Source: Candidatus Bathyarchaeota archaeon (GTDB taxonomy: Archaea; Thermoproteota; Bathyarchaeia; 40CM-2-53-6; RBG-13-38-9). Taken from it: a DNA stretch of 11,013 nt. The translations under genes were made by a program, and so were the position numbers. This document shows, piece by piece, positions 5,454 through 11,013 of the stretch. The stretch spans positions 1 to 11,013 of the forward strand of contig DAOUZW010000022.1 of NCBI GenBank assembly GCA_030671315.1, read 5' to 3'. How positions within the stretch are numbered: position 1 is the stretch's first letter; every line of letters begins with the position of its first letter. Below the pieces are notes generated by a model. It was not told where the DNA came from and searched no databases. It saw only the letters and a program-made list of their open reading frames with translations.

Positions 5454-5810
5454 ACGGCTAATAAAACTAATCCGGAATTAATAGAGCTAGAAAAGTCTCT
5501 TCACAAGTCGTCAAAGGAAACACAGGCGCCAATATGGTTTGCTCTATCTAAAGCCCTTAGAAAAACTAGGAAGAATATGGCAGAAGTAAACGTGGGAAGA
5601 ATATCAAGATATGCGAAAGAAGGGGAAACTGTTGCTGTTCCAGGTAAAGTATTGGGAGCTGGAACGATTGAACATAAAATAACGGTTGCTGCTGTGGATT
5701 TTTCCAAAGAAGCAAAGGATAAGATATTGAATGCAGGCGGCAAATGTCTGACAATCGATGATTTGTTAAAAACGAATCCTAAAGGTACCAAAATAAAATT
5801 AATGAGGTGA
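5454..5810 (+). CDS. rpl18e: 50S ribosomal protein L18e, probable ACG start
   Basis: L18e (eL18) is a structural protein of the large ribosomal subunit in archaea and eukaryotes. The frame gives TANKTNPELIELEKSLHKSS, then APIWFALSKALRKTRKNMAEVNVGRI, VAVPGKVLGAGTIEHKITVAA and a C-terminal NPKGTKIKL; 118 residues from ACG, the family's normal size. The first ATG, at 5577, would remove about 41 residues including the conserved NPEL..LEKSL and APIW segments, which is implausible. The frame upstream is closed by TAG at 5448, and no ATG, GTG or TTG occurs between. ACG 5454 is therefore the best candidate, behind the GGAGTGA at 5440-5446. A sequence error in the start codon is the alternative. Its stop codon overlaps the L13 Shine-Dalgarno site. 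Confidence 0.93.
   Translation, partial: TANKTNPELIELEKSLHKSSKETQAPIWFALSKALRKTRKNMAEVNVGRISRYAKEGETVAVPGKVLGAGTIEHKITVAAVDFSKEAKDKILNAGGKCLTIDDLLKTNPKGTKIKLMR
5804..5810 (+). promoter_or_regulatory. Strong Shine-Dalgarno site deciding the L13 start
   Basis: GAGGTGA is a near-perfect complement of the archaeal 16S 3' end and contains the L18e stop codon. It lies 7 nt before ACG (5818) and 4 nt before ATA (5815), but 58 nt before the first ATG of the L13 frame (5869). Ribosomes loading here cannot be meant for that ATG. Confidence 0.7.
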
Positions 5811-5817
5811 CAGAATA

Positions 5818-6252
5818 ACGAACAATAAATCGGTAATCATAGATGCTTCTAATTTAATATTTGGTCGAATGCTTAGTTATGCTGCGAAACAGGCTTTGGA
5901 GGGCCAAGAAGTAATAATACTAAACATTTCTAAAGCTGTAATATCTGGAGCTAGAAAGAGTACCATAGCGCGGGCTAAGGTTAAATTAACGACTCGGACG
6001 CTAGCCTCTCAAGACAAAGGTCCAAAACATCCTCGCAGACCAGAGACTTATGCGAAACGTGCACTGAGAGGTATGTTGCCCCATAAGATTCCAAAAGGAA
6101 AGAACGCCTATAAGAGAGTGAAAATCTATACCGATATCCCTGAAGAATATTCTGATAAACAATATCAAAAAATTTCTACGGCCGATGCGTCGAAATTAAA
6201 ATGTCGCTATATGCTATTAGAGGAGCTCTCGAAAGAAATAGGAGGAGCATAA
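5818..6252 (+). CDS. rpl13: 50S ribosomal protein L13, probable ACG start
   Basis: L13 (uL13) is a large-subunit protein. The N-terminal signature VIIDASNLIFGRMLSYAAKQ begins upstream of the first ATG of the frame (5869), as the family needs (usually VIDAxxlilGRlAS). It is followed by GQEVIILNISKAVISG, GPKHPRRPETYAKRALRGMLP, KGKNAYKRVKIYTDIP and a C-terminal helix. From ACG 5818 the protein has 144 residues, normal for archaeal L13. The frame opens after TGA at 5803-5805; ATA (5815) and ACG (5818) are the only near-cognate codons close to the GAGGTGA site at 5804-5810. ACG is preferred because the context ACG-NNN-AATAAA is shared with the L18e start; ATA has tighter spacing. S9 begins 1 nt after the stop. 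Confidence 0.95.
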   Translation, partial: TNNKSVIIDASNLIFGRMLSYAAKQALEGQEVIILNISKAVISGARKSTIARAKVKLTTRTLASQDKGPKHPRRPETYAKRALRGMLPHKIPKGKNAYKRVKIYTDIPEEYSDKQYQKISTADASKLKCRYMLLEELSKEIGGA

Positions 6253-6253
6253 A

Positions 6254-6664
6254 TTGAGTGAAAAGAAAAAAGTTATGATCATAAGTGGAAAAAGAAAAAC
6301 TGCTATAGCAAAGGCTGTATTAAGGAGTGGTGCTGGAAAAATCACTTTCAATAATTATCCATTAAATCTAGTTAACCCAGAGACTGCCAGAATGAAGCTT
6401 ATGGAACCTCTAATTGTGGCAGGAGAGAAGGCGAAAAATATTGATATCAAAATAAAAGCTCAAGGAGGCGGCGTTATAAGTCAAGCAGAGGCCGCTAGAG
6501 TAGCGATCGCACGAGGCCTAATTAAATGGACGAAGAGCGCACAGCTGAAACGTGCGTTAAGAAACCAAGATAGAGCTATGTTAGCAGGTGACCCTAGACG
6601 TGCAGAATCAAAAAAGTTTGGGGGACCTGGGGCAAGAAGAAGAAAACAAAAATCATATCGATAG
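6254..6664 (+). CDS. rps9: 30S ribosomal protein S9
   Basis: S9 (uS9) is a small-subunit head protein whose C-terminal tail reaches the P-site tRNA. Visible signatures are SGKRKTAIAKAVLRSGAG (11-28), the GGG loop in KAQGGGVISQAEAARVAIARGL (68-89), LRNQDRAMLAGDPRRAESKK and the basic tail ending RRRKQKSYR. At 136 residues the length is usual. It starts with TTG, one base after the L13 stop, with GGAGGAG (6241-6247) at suitable spacing inside the end of rpl13. Confidence 0.96.
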   Translation: MSEKKKVMIISGKRKTAIAKAVLRSGAGKITFNNYPLNLVNPETARMKLMEPLIVAGEKAKNIDIKIKAQGGGVISQAEAARVAIARGLIKWTKSAQLKRALRNQDRAMLAGDPRRAESKKFGGPGARRRKQKSYR

Positions 6665-6711
6665 GCTCAATCAAGGCTCTTACTAAAACAAAAATGTTCA
6701 GATGAAATATC

Positions 6712-6933
6712 ATGATAATACCAGTTAGATGTTTCACGTGCGGCAATGTAATTGCTGATAGGTGGGAGGAATACTCAAATCGAGTCAAGGGTGGAGAGCA
6801 CCCAAAAGAAATCTTGGATGATCTTGGAATTTCAAGATACTGTTGTAGAAGGATGTTCATATCACATGTTGATGTGATCGATGACATTCTGAAGTATTAC
6901 GAAGCGACAGCCAGAAAGTTCCACAATGTTTGA
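6712..6933 (+). CDS. rpoN: DNA-directed RNA polymerase subunit N (Rpo10)
   Basis: Rpo10/N is the small zinc-bundle subunit that docks on the Rpo3-Rpo11 platform, equivalent to eukaryotic Rpb10. The 73 residues show the nearly invariant MIIPVRCFTCG start and the RYCCRRM motif, giving zinc ligands Cys7, Cys10, Cys44 and Cys45, then SHVDVID. It begins with ATG 47 nt after rps9; that gap (6665-6711) holds no gene and only a weak ribosome binding site. Its partner Rpo3 is encoded at the head of the same cluster. The rpoK (Rpo6) gene often found next in archaea is absent: enolase follows directly, 9 nt downstream. Confidence 0.97.
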   Translation: MIIPVRCFTCGNVIADRWEEYSNRVKGGEHPKEILDDLGISRYCCRRMFISHVDVIDDILKYYEATARKFHNV

Positions 6934-6942
6934 GGTATAAAG

Positions 6943-8190
6943 GTGGACAACTCCCAAATAACCCAAGTTAAGGCAAGGAAGATATTCGACAGCAGAGGAA
7001 AAGAAGCCATAGAGATAGATGTCATAGCGTCTCATGTATTAGGAAGATCTTCATCTCCTTCAGGTGCTAGTACAGGACGTTGGGAAGTAAGATCCTATCC
7101 AGATGGTGGAGTCAAAGAAGCAATAAGATTCGTCGAAGACAGTGTATCTCCAAAAATCGTTGGAATCGAACTTGACGTTAAGCAAATTGATCTAGCGCTT
7201 CATGAGATCGATAAATCTACGGATTTCAGTATACTTGGTGGAAATACTGCATATGCGATATCCTTAGCGACAGCTATAGCAGGAGCAAATTCAAGAGGAG
7301 TTCCACTTTTCAGTTATTTATCAGAATCTAATCAATCAGAGGTTCCATACCCCCTTGGTAATGTTATAGGTGGAGGTATGCATGCTCGTGGGGGAAAGAC
7401 AGACATCCAAGAATTCTTAGTTCTACCGACTAAATCAGAAACCTTTGTTTCGGCTGCAGAAGCTAATATGGGTGTGCATAGGAAGGTGGCTAATCTTCTT
7501 GAAAAGAAAGGAGTTGATGTATCTGGTAGAGGTGATGAAGGCGCATGGGTTGTACCGTTAGAAACAGAACAGGCGTTAGAGATATTGTCTGAAGCTTGCA
7601 GCCGGGTTTCGGATGAAACTGGAGTGAGACTAAGAATCGGTCTTGATATGGCAGCCTCAACCCTCTGGGATGAGCAAGAGAAGGCCTACATCTATCAAAG
7701 AGATAAAAGGAAAATTCATGAAGACGGTCAAATCGATTTTGTGATTGAACTTGCAAACAAATTTCATTTAGGATATATTGAAGATCCTGTTCATGAGGAA
7801 TCATTTGAAGCCTTTTCTGAGATAACAGCCAAAACAAGTAATACTCTAATCTGTGGTGATGATCTATTCACAACTAATGTTGAAAGGATCAAAAGGGGTA
7901 TAACAGAAAAGGCAGGAAATGCTGTGATAATAAAGCCAAATCAGATTGGAACACTAACTGATGCTATACAAACAGCAAAAATTTCTAAACAAGCAAATTA
8001 TATTTCTGTGGTCTCTCATAGGTCAGGAGAGAGCTGTGGCTCCGAGATCTCACATCTGGCAGTCGCGCTAACAGCTCCTGTAATAAAACTTGGAGTATTA
8101 GGTGGAGAAAGAATGGCAAAGATCAATGAATTGATAAGGATCGAAGAAATACTCGGTGAAGAAGCTAAAATGGCAAAAATAGGAATCTAG
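6943..8190 (+). CDS. eno: Enolase (phosphopyruvate hydratase)
   Basis: Enolase interconverts 2-phosphoglycerate and phosphoenolpyruvate in the cytosol with Mg2+. Visible motifs are ARKIFDSRGKEAIEIDV (11-27), the SGAST lid loop (40-44), NVIGGGMHARG with His147 (140-150), QEFLVLP (156-162), metal ligands Asp235 in GLDMAAS, Glu280 in YIEDPVHEE and Asp306 in CGDDLFTTN, catalytic Lys331 in IKPNQIGT, SHRSGE (358-363) and Lys382 in IKLG. At 415 residues the length is normal. After SHRSGE the usual (T)xDTxIADLAV reads SCGSEISHLAV, probably a lineage difference. The start is GTG, with GAGGT (6932-6936) overlapping the rpoN stop. Enolase inside a ribosomal/polymerase cluster is a known archaeal arrangement. 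Confidence 0.96.
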   Translation: MDNSQITQVKARKIFDSRGKEAIEIDVIASHVLGRSSSPSGASTGRWEVRSYPDGGVKEAIRFVEDSVSPKIVGIELDVKQIDLALHEIDKSTDFSILGGNTAYAISLATAIAGANSRGVPLFSYLSESNQSEVPYPLGNVIGGGMHARGGKTDIQEFLVLPTKSETFVSAAEANMGVHRKVANLLEKKGVDVSGRGDEGAWVVPLETEQALEILSEACSRVSDETGVRLRIGLDMAASTLWDEQEKAYIYQRDKRKIHEDGQIDFVIELANKFHLGYIEDPVHEESFEAFSEITAKTSNTLICGDDLFTTNVERIKRGITEKAGNAVIIKPNQIGTLTDAIQTAKISKQANYISVVSHRSGESCGSEISHLAVALTAPVIKLGVLGGERMAKINELIRIEEILGEEAKMAKIGI

Positions 8191-8198
8191 GTGATATA

Positions 8199-8861
8199 AT
8201 GAGCACTATAGAAAGAGAGGAAATGCCAAAGGCGGAGAATCTTCTACAGCCTCTAGAAGAGTTACTTGCAGCAGGCCTTCACATAGGAACGAGAGTGAAG
8301 ACACGTGATATGGAGAAACACATTTTCCGGGTCAGACCAGATGGTCTTTTCATACTTAACATTGGCAAAACAGATGAAAGGATTAGATTGGCAGCGAAGT
8401 TTATCAGCAGATTTGATCCTTCGAGGGTTGTTGTGGTATCTTCAAGACTTTATGGTAGAACTCCAGTAGAAAAATTCTGTGAGTTGACCAGAAGTCTAGC
8501 TATAGTTGGACGGTTTATGCCTGGAATTATTTCGAATCCTCTTCAACCAAGACATACTGAACCACAACTTGTCATCGTAACAGATCCAAGAGCTGATTTT
8601 CAAGCGATAAAAGAATCCTCAGTAGCTGGAGTTCCTGTAGTTGGACTTTGCGATACCGATAATTCACTGAGCGGTGTTGATCTTGCTATTCCTGTGAATA
8701 ATAAAGGTAGAAAAGCTCTTGCAATGGTTTTCTGGCTTCTTGCAAGGCAAGTCCTTAGAGAAAGGGGCGAGATATCCTCTGATAGTGGAATTTCTCCAAC
8801 AGTCGACGATTTTGAAACAAAGCTCACAGCTATAACTCCGAAATATGGGTCTGAAGATTGA
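8199..8861 (+). CDS. rps2: 30S ribosomal protein S2
   Basis: S2 (uS2, eukaryotic SA) binds at the junction of head and body of the small subunit. The motifs are LLAAGLHIGTRVKTRDMEKHIFRVRPDGLFILNI as a continuous N-terminal block (23-56), the beta strand VVVVSSRLYG (77-86), FMPGIISNP (106-114), QLVIVTDPRAD with EAS-type KESSVAGVPVVGLCDTDN (127-155) and VDLAIPVNNKGRKALAMVFWLLARQ (160-184). At 220 residues it is archaeal-sized, lacking the long bacterial C-terminus. The ATG has an excellent site, AGGTGAT (8189-8195), that overlaps the enolase stop. The stop overlaps the MEMO start. Confidence 0.96.
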   Translation: MSTIEREEMPKAENLLQPLEELLAAGLHIGTRVKTRDMEKHIFRVRPDGLFILNIGKTDERIRLAAKFISRFDPSRVVVVSSRLYGRTPVEKFCELTRSLAIVGRFMPGIISNPLQPRHTEPQLVIVTDPRADFQAIKESSVAGVPVVGLCDTDNSLSGVDLAIPVNNKGRKALAMVFWLLARQVLRERGEISSDSGISPTVDDFETKLTAITPKYGSED

Positions 8862-9706
8862 AAATTCGGAAGCCAGCCCAAGCCGGTATGTTCTATGCGG
8901 GATCGGCGGCTTCACTAAAAAAAGAATTAGAAAACTGTTTCAAGCACAAGCTCGGTCCAGGAAAGTTACCTAATGGTGAATCCCTCTCTCAGAATAGAAT
9001 CGTGACTTTGGTTTGTCCACATGCTGGATACATGTATTCAGGTCCTGTTGCTGCAACAAGCTATTATGAACTAGCCGGTTATAAAACACCTGATAATATC
9101 ATAATCATTGGGCCCAATCATACGGGAATGGGAAGCGCTATTTCCTTGATGAATCGAGGCGCATGGTCTACGCCATTAGGTGAAATTCAAATAAATACTG
9201 ATTTAGCAGACTCAATAATTGAAAATTCAACAATTGTAGATGTGGAGGAAAAAGCTCACATTTACGAGCATTCAATTGAAGTCCAGCTACCATTCCTGCA
9301 ATATCTATACGGGAATAATTTCTCATTTGTACCGATTTGTATGATGATACAAGACCTCGAAACAAGTAGAGAATTAGGTGAAGCAATTCATAAAGCCTCA
9401 AATGGGGTATCCACTATTATAATTGCATCAACTGATATGACTCATTATGAGCCACATAATGTGGCAACTCAGAAAGATATGAATGCTATTCATGCAATAG
9501 AAAATCTGGATGAAAATAAACTTGATGATGTTGTTCAGTCCAATTCTATATCCATGTGTGGAATTGGACCTGTAATATCTTCAATAGTCTATTCAAAAAA
9601 AGTTGGGGCGATTAAAGCCAAACTCTTATCATACAAGACTAGTGGCGATATCTCAGGAGACCTATCTTCTGTAGTTGGATATGCAGCTATTTCTGTTAAA
9701 GTATGA
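8858..9706 (+). CDS. MEMO-family protein (AmmeMemoRadiSam system protein B-like)
   Basis: MEMO proteins share a fold with LigB-type extradiol dioxygenases; the human homologue binds metal (iron and copper have been reported) and affects redox signalling. The archaeal role is unsettled. The protein shows the N-terminal RKPAQAGMFYAG (4-15), CPHAGYMYSGPVAA (53-66) and GPNHTGMG (85-92), which carry the putative metal-binding histidines, EHSIEVQLPFLQ, STDMTHYEPH, and SMCGIGP with the conserved cysteine. At 282 residues the length is normal. TTG at 8858 shares its last bases with the S2 stop (TTGA overlap, 4 nt), so the two are translationally coupled. MEMO genes often neighbour AMMECR1 or a radical-SAM gene; neither is seen here. 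It sits instead between rps2 and mvk, a setting that hints at, but does not prove, a link to isoprenoid synthesis. Confidence 0.93.
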   Translation: MKIRKPAQAGMFYAGSAASLKKELENCFKHKLGPGKLPNGESLSQNRIVTLVCPHAGYMYSGPVAATSYYELAGYKTPDNIIIIGPNHTGMGSAISLMNRGAWSTPLGEIQINTDLADSIIENSTIVDVEEKAHIYEHSIEVQLPFLQYLYGNNFSFVPICMMIQDLETSRELGEAIHKASNGVSTIIIASTDMTHYEPHNVATQKDMNAIHAIENLDENKLDDVVQSNSISMCGIGPVISSIVYSKKVGAIKAKLLSYKTSGDISGDLSSVVGYAAISVKV

Positions 9707-9731
9707 CTTTTCAATTGCGAGAGATTCTCAA

Positions 9732-10718
9732 TTGATAACTGCTACTGCTCCTGCCAAGGTTATTTTGACGGGAGAACATTTTGTCGTACATGGTCAACCA
9801 GCTCTAGCTGCGGCAATTGATATTTATTCAAAAGTTACTGTCACATCAAATATACCAAAAATTATCGAGATATCGTCTTCAGCTCTGGGGACTACAAGTA
9901 AATTTTCAATAAAACAATTAGGAAAAAAATCAAATCAAATATCTAATGATGGAATTATGGATCCGTTAAAGCATATTGTAGAAAAAATTTTGCAGACGGC
10001 GGGGCAAATCGATCGTGGTCTAAAAATTCAAATAGATTCGAAGATTCCTGTAGGAGTCGGTCTAGGATCTTCAGCGTCAACTGCCGTTTCCACAACTATG
10101 GCAGTTGCTCGATATCTAAATCTCGAATTAGAAAAGAATGATATATTTGAGATAGCCTCAATCCAAGAAAAGTTAATCCATAAAAAACCTTCAGGTATAG
10201 ATTGCACCACAGCAACTTATGGCGGAGTTATTTTCTTTAAAATAGGTAAAGTTCCTGAATATCTTAAACCAAACAACAGTATCAATATTGTGATAGGTGA
10301 TACAAGAAGTAAAAGATCCACTGGAGATCTAGTTACTAAGGTAACTCAACGTGTAAATCTAGGTAACGGAGAAATTAGTCGAATAAGCAAATCTGCTGGG
10401 AAACTGACTATGGAGGCAGTAAAATCTTACCGGGAAGGTGATTTTAACAATCTAGGTAAGTTAATGAATAAGAACCAAAAATTCCTACAAAAAATTGGTG
10501 TATCAACTGTCCAACTTGATCGATTAGTAAACATCGCACAACAGGCAGGAGCATTGGGAGCAAAACTAACTGGCGCTGGAGGTGGGGGATGTATGATAGC
10601 TCTATGTCGGCCCGACAATAAATACAAAGTCGCTAATGCTATAGAAAATGCAGGTGGCAGATCCTATATTGTTTCAATTGATACTACAGGTGTAAAAAGT
10701 GAAAATCTCTCTACATAA
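9732..10718 (+). CDS. mvk: Mevalonate kinase
   Basis: Mevalonate kinase phosphorylates mevalonate with ATP in the pathway that supplies archaeal membrane lipids. GHMP-kinase motifs, numbered from TTG 9732, are PAKVILTGEHFVVHG (7-21), the ATP loop PVGVGLGSSAS (106-116), a Glu in QEKLIHKKPSGIDCTTA with probable catalytic Asp157, and KLTGAGGGGCMIAL (278-291). TTG 9732 gives the family's normal start ITATAPAKVIL and 328 residues. An ATG at 9675 in the same frame would add 19 atypical residues overlapping MEMO and is not favoured. GAGAGAT lies before the TTG. The 25-nt gap after MEMO and shared direction indicate co-transcription. An isopentenyl phosphate kinase gene, often next to mvk in archaea, is not present; fni follows directly. 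Confidence 0.94.
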   Translation: MITATAPAKVILTGEHFVVHGQPALAAAIDIYSKVTVTSNIPKIIEISSSALGTTSKFSIKQLGKKSNQISNDGIMDPLKHIVEKILQTAGQIDRGLKIQIDSKIPVGVGLGSSASTAVSTTMAVARYLNLELEKNDIFEIASIQEKLIHKKPSGIDCTTATYGGVIFFKIGKVPEYLKPNNSINIVIGDTRSKRSTGDLVTKVTQRVNLGNGEISRISKSAGKLTMEAVKSYREGDFNNLGKLMNKNQKFLQKIGVSTVQLDRLVNIAQQAGALGAKLTGAGGGGCMIALCRPDNKYKVANAIENAGGRSYIVSIDTTGVKSENLST

Positions 10719-10786
10719 AAGTAAATATCATCGTTCTCCAAAATGATTTCAAATTTAATATTAGCTTAACTTGGGAAGATAAGTGA
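10719..10786 (+). promoter_or_regulatory. mvk-fni gap with a possible TATA box
   Basis: TTTAATA at 10754-10760 lies about 30 bp before the fni ATG, the distance expected if fni also had its own nearly leaderless transcript. GGGAAGATAAGTGA before the ATG could equally be a loose Shine-Dalgarno site for a continuing operon transcript. The two readings cannot be separated by eye. Confidence 0.25.
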
Positions 10787-11013
10787 ATGAAAATAGAGAA
10801 GAGAAAAAAAGATCATTTGGAAATATCTATCAGAGAAAATGTCATTTCAGACACTAGTGCAGGATTCGAAGATATTACTTTGGTCCATCAAACACTTTCA
10901 GAACTTGATTTGTCTAATATAGATACATCACTTAGAATCTTTGAACGTATGCTTGATGTGCCGCTAGTAATTGAGTCAATGACAGGAGGCACCGCTAAGG
11001 CAATTAAGGTAAA
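10787..11013 (+). CDS. fni: Type 2 isopentenyl-diphosphate delta-isomerase, 3' end off the window
   Basis: The FMN/NADPH-dependent type 2 enzyme interconverts isopentenyl and dimethylallyl diphosphate, the step after the mevalonate pathway. About 75 residues are visible. They match the family N-terminus: RKKDHLEISIRENV (6-19; usual RK.eHi.ia...nV), GFEDITLVHQTLSELDLSNIDTS with the typical GFEDv.LvH..LPElD, and VPLVIESMTGGT, the first substrate/FMN-binding segment (usual aPl.i.aMTGGt). ATG 10787 is chosen; an upstream GTG in another frame at 10783 does not fit. It lies 68 nt after mvk and completes an isoprenoid gene pair at the end of the cluster. It runs intact to the window edge. Confidence 0.92.
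   Translation, partial: MKIEKRKKDHLEISIRENVISDTSAGFEDITLVHQTLSELDLSNIDTSLRIFERMLDVPLVIESMTGGTAKAIKV

Noticed and set aside
5059..5791. Minus-strand frames of 62 to 102 residues over rpoD and L18e
   Set aside because: They are antisense shadows of conserved genes, with no promoter, ribosome site or family resemblance.
5815..5817. ATA as the L13 start codon
   Set aside because: Spacing from GAGGTGA (4 nt) is acceptable, but ACG at 5818 shares its context with the L18e start. ATA is kept as a second choice, not excluded.
9675..9731. ATG 9675 as the mevalonate kinase start
   Set aside because: It would place 19 extra residues before the normal ITATAPAKVIL start and overlap MEMO by 32 nt in another frame; TTG 9732 fits the family and has an upstream purine-rich site.

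Overview
The window is archaeal chromosome, low in G+C by eye. The evidence is the gene content: RNA polymerase subunits Rpo3/D and Rpo10/N, archaeal/eukaryotic-type ribosomal proteins L18e, L13, S9 and S2, mevalonate kinase, type 2 isopentenyl-diphosphate isomerase, a MEMO homologue and an archaeosortase-like membrane protein, plus TATA-like promoters and GGTGA-type Shine-Dalgarno sites. The content and the look of the proteins suggest the TACK side (Thaumarchaeota/Bathyarchaeia-like), but no phylogeny was run, so that placement is inference.

Left part, minus strand (1-2698): a UlaG-like metallo-beta-lactamase-fold lactonase running off the left edge; a 195-bp gap with repeated TTTTCTGA-type elements; then a nitrilase-superfamily amidohydrolase placed directly after coaBC, the bifunctional coenzyme A gene, with which it probably forms an operon. 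Middle (2699-4633): a divergent promoter region, a stand-alone archaeosortase-like protease on the plus strand, and convergent to it a GlcG/HbpS-family (DUF336) gene on the minus strand. That gene's reading frame is broken exactly where a perfect 24-bp inverted repeat sits.

Right part, plus strand (4634-11013): one long co-oriented cluster rpoD - rpl18e - rpl13 - rps9 - rpoN - eno - rps2 - MEMO - mvk - fni (partial). It joins transcription, translation, glycolysis (enolase) and isoprenoid/archaeal-lipid synthesis. Gaps from rpoD to MEMO are short or negative, so one transcript or a few overlapping ones are likely.

The most notable points are: (i) the inverted repeat and frameshift in the DUF336 gene, which look like a template-switch mutation; (ii) L18e and L13, whose conserved N-termini lie upstream of the first ATG and have no ATG, GTG or TTG, both offering ACG behind a Shine-Dalgarno-like site; (iii) a similar case for the nitrilase, with CTG; (iv) the archaeosortase with an intact Cys-Arg-His set; and (v) a Rpo3 with two complete [4Fe-4S] motifs. 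No tRNA, rRNA, CRISPR array or insertion sequence was recognised, and I see no clearly new multi-gene system.
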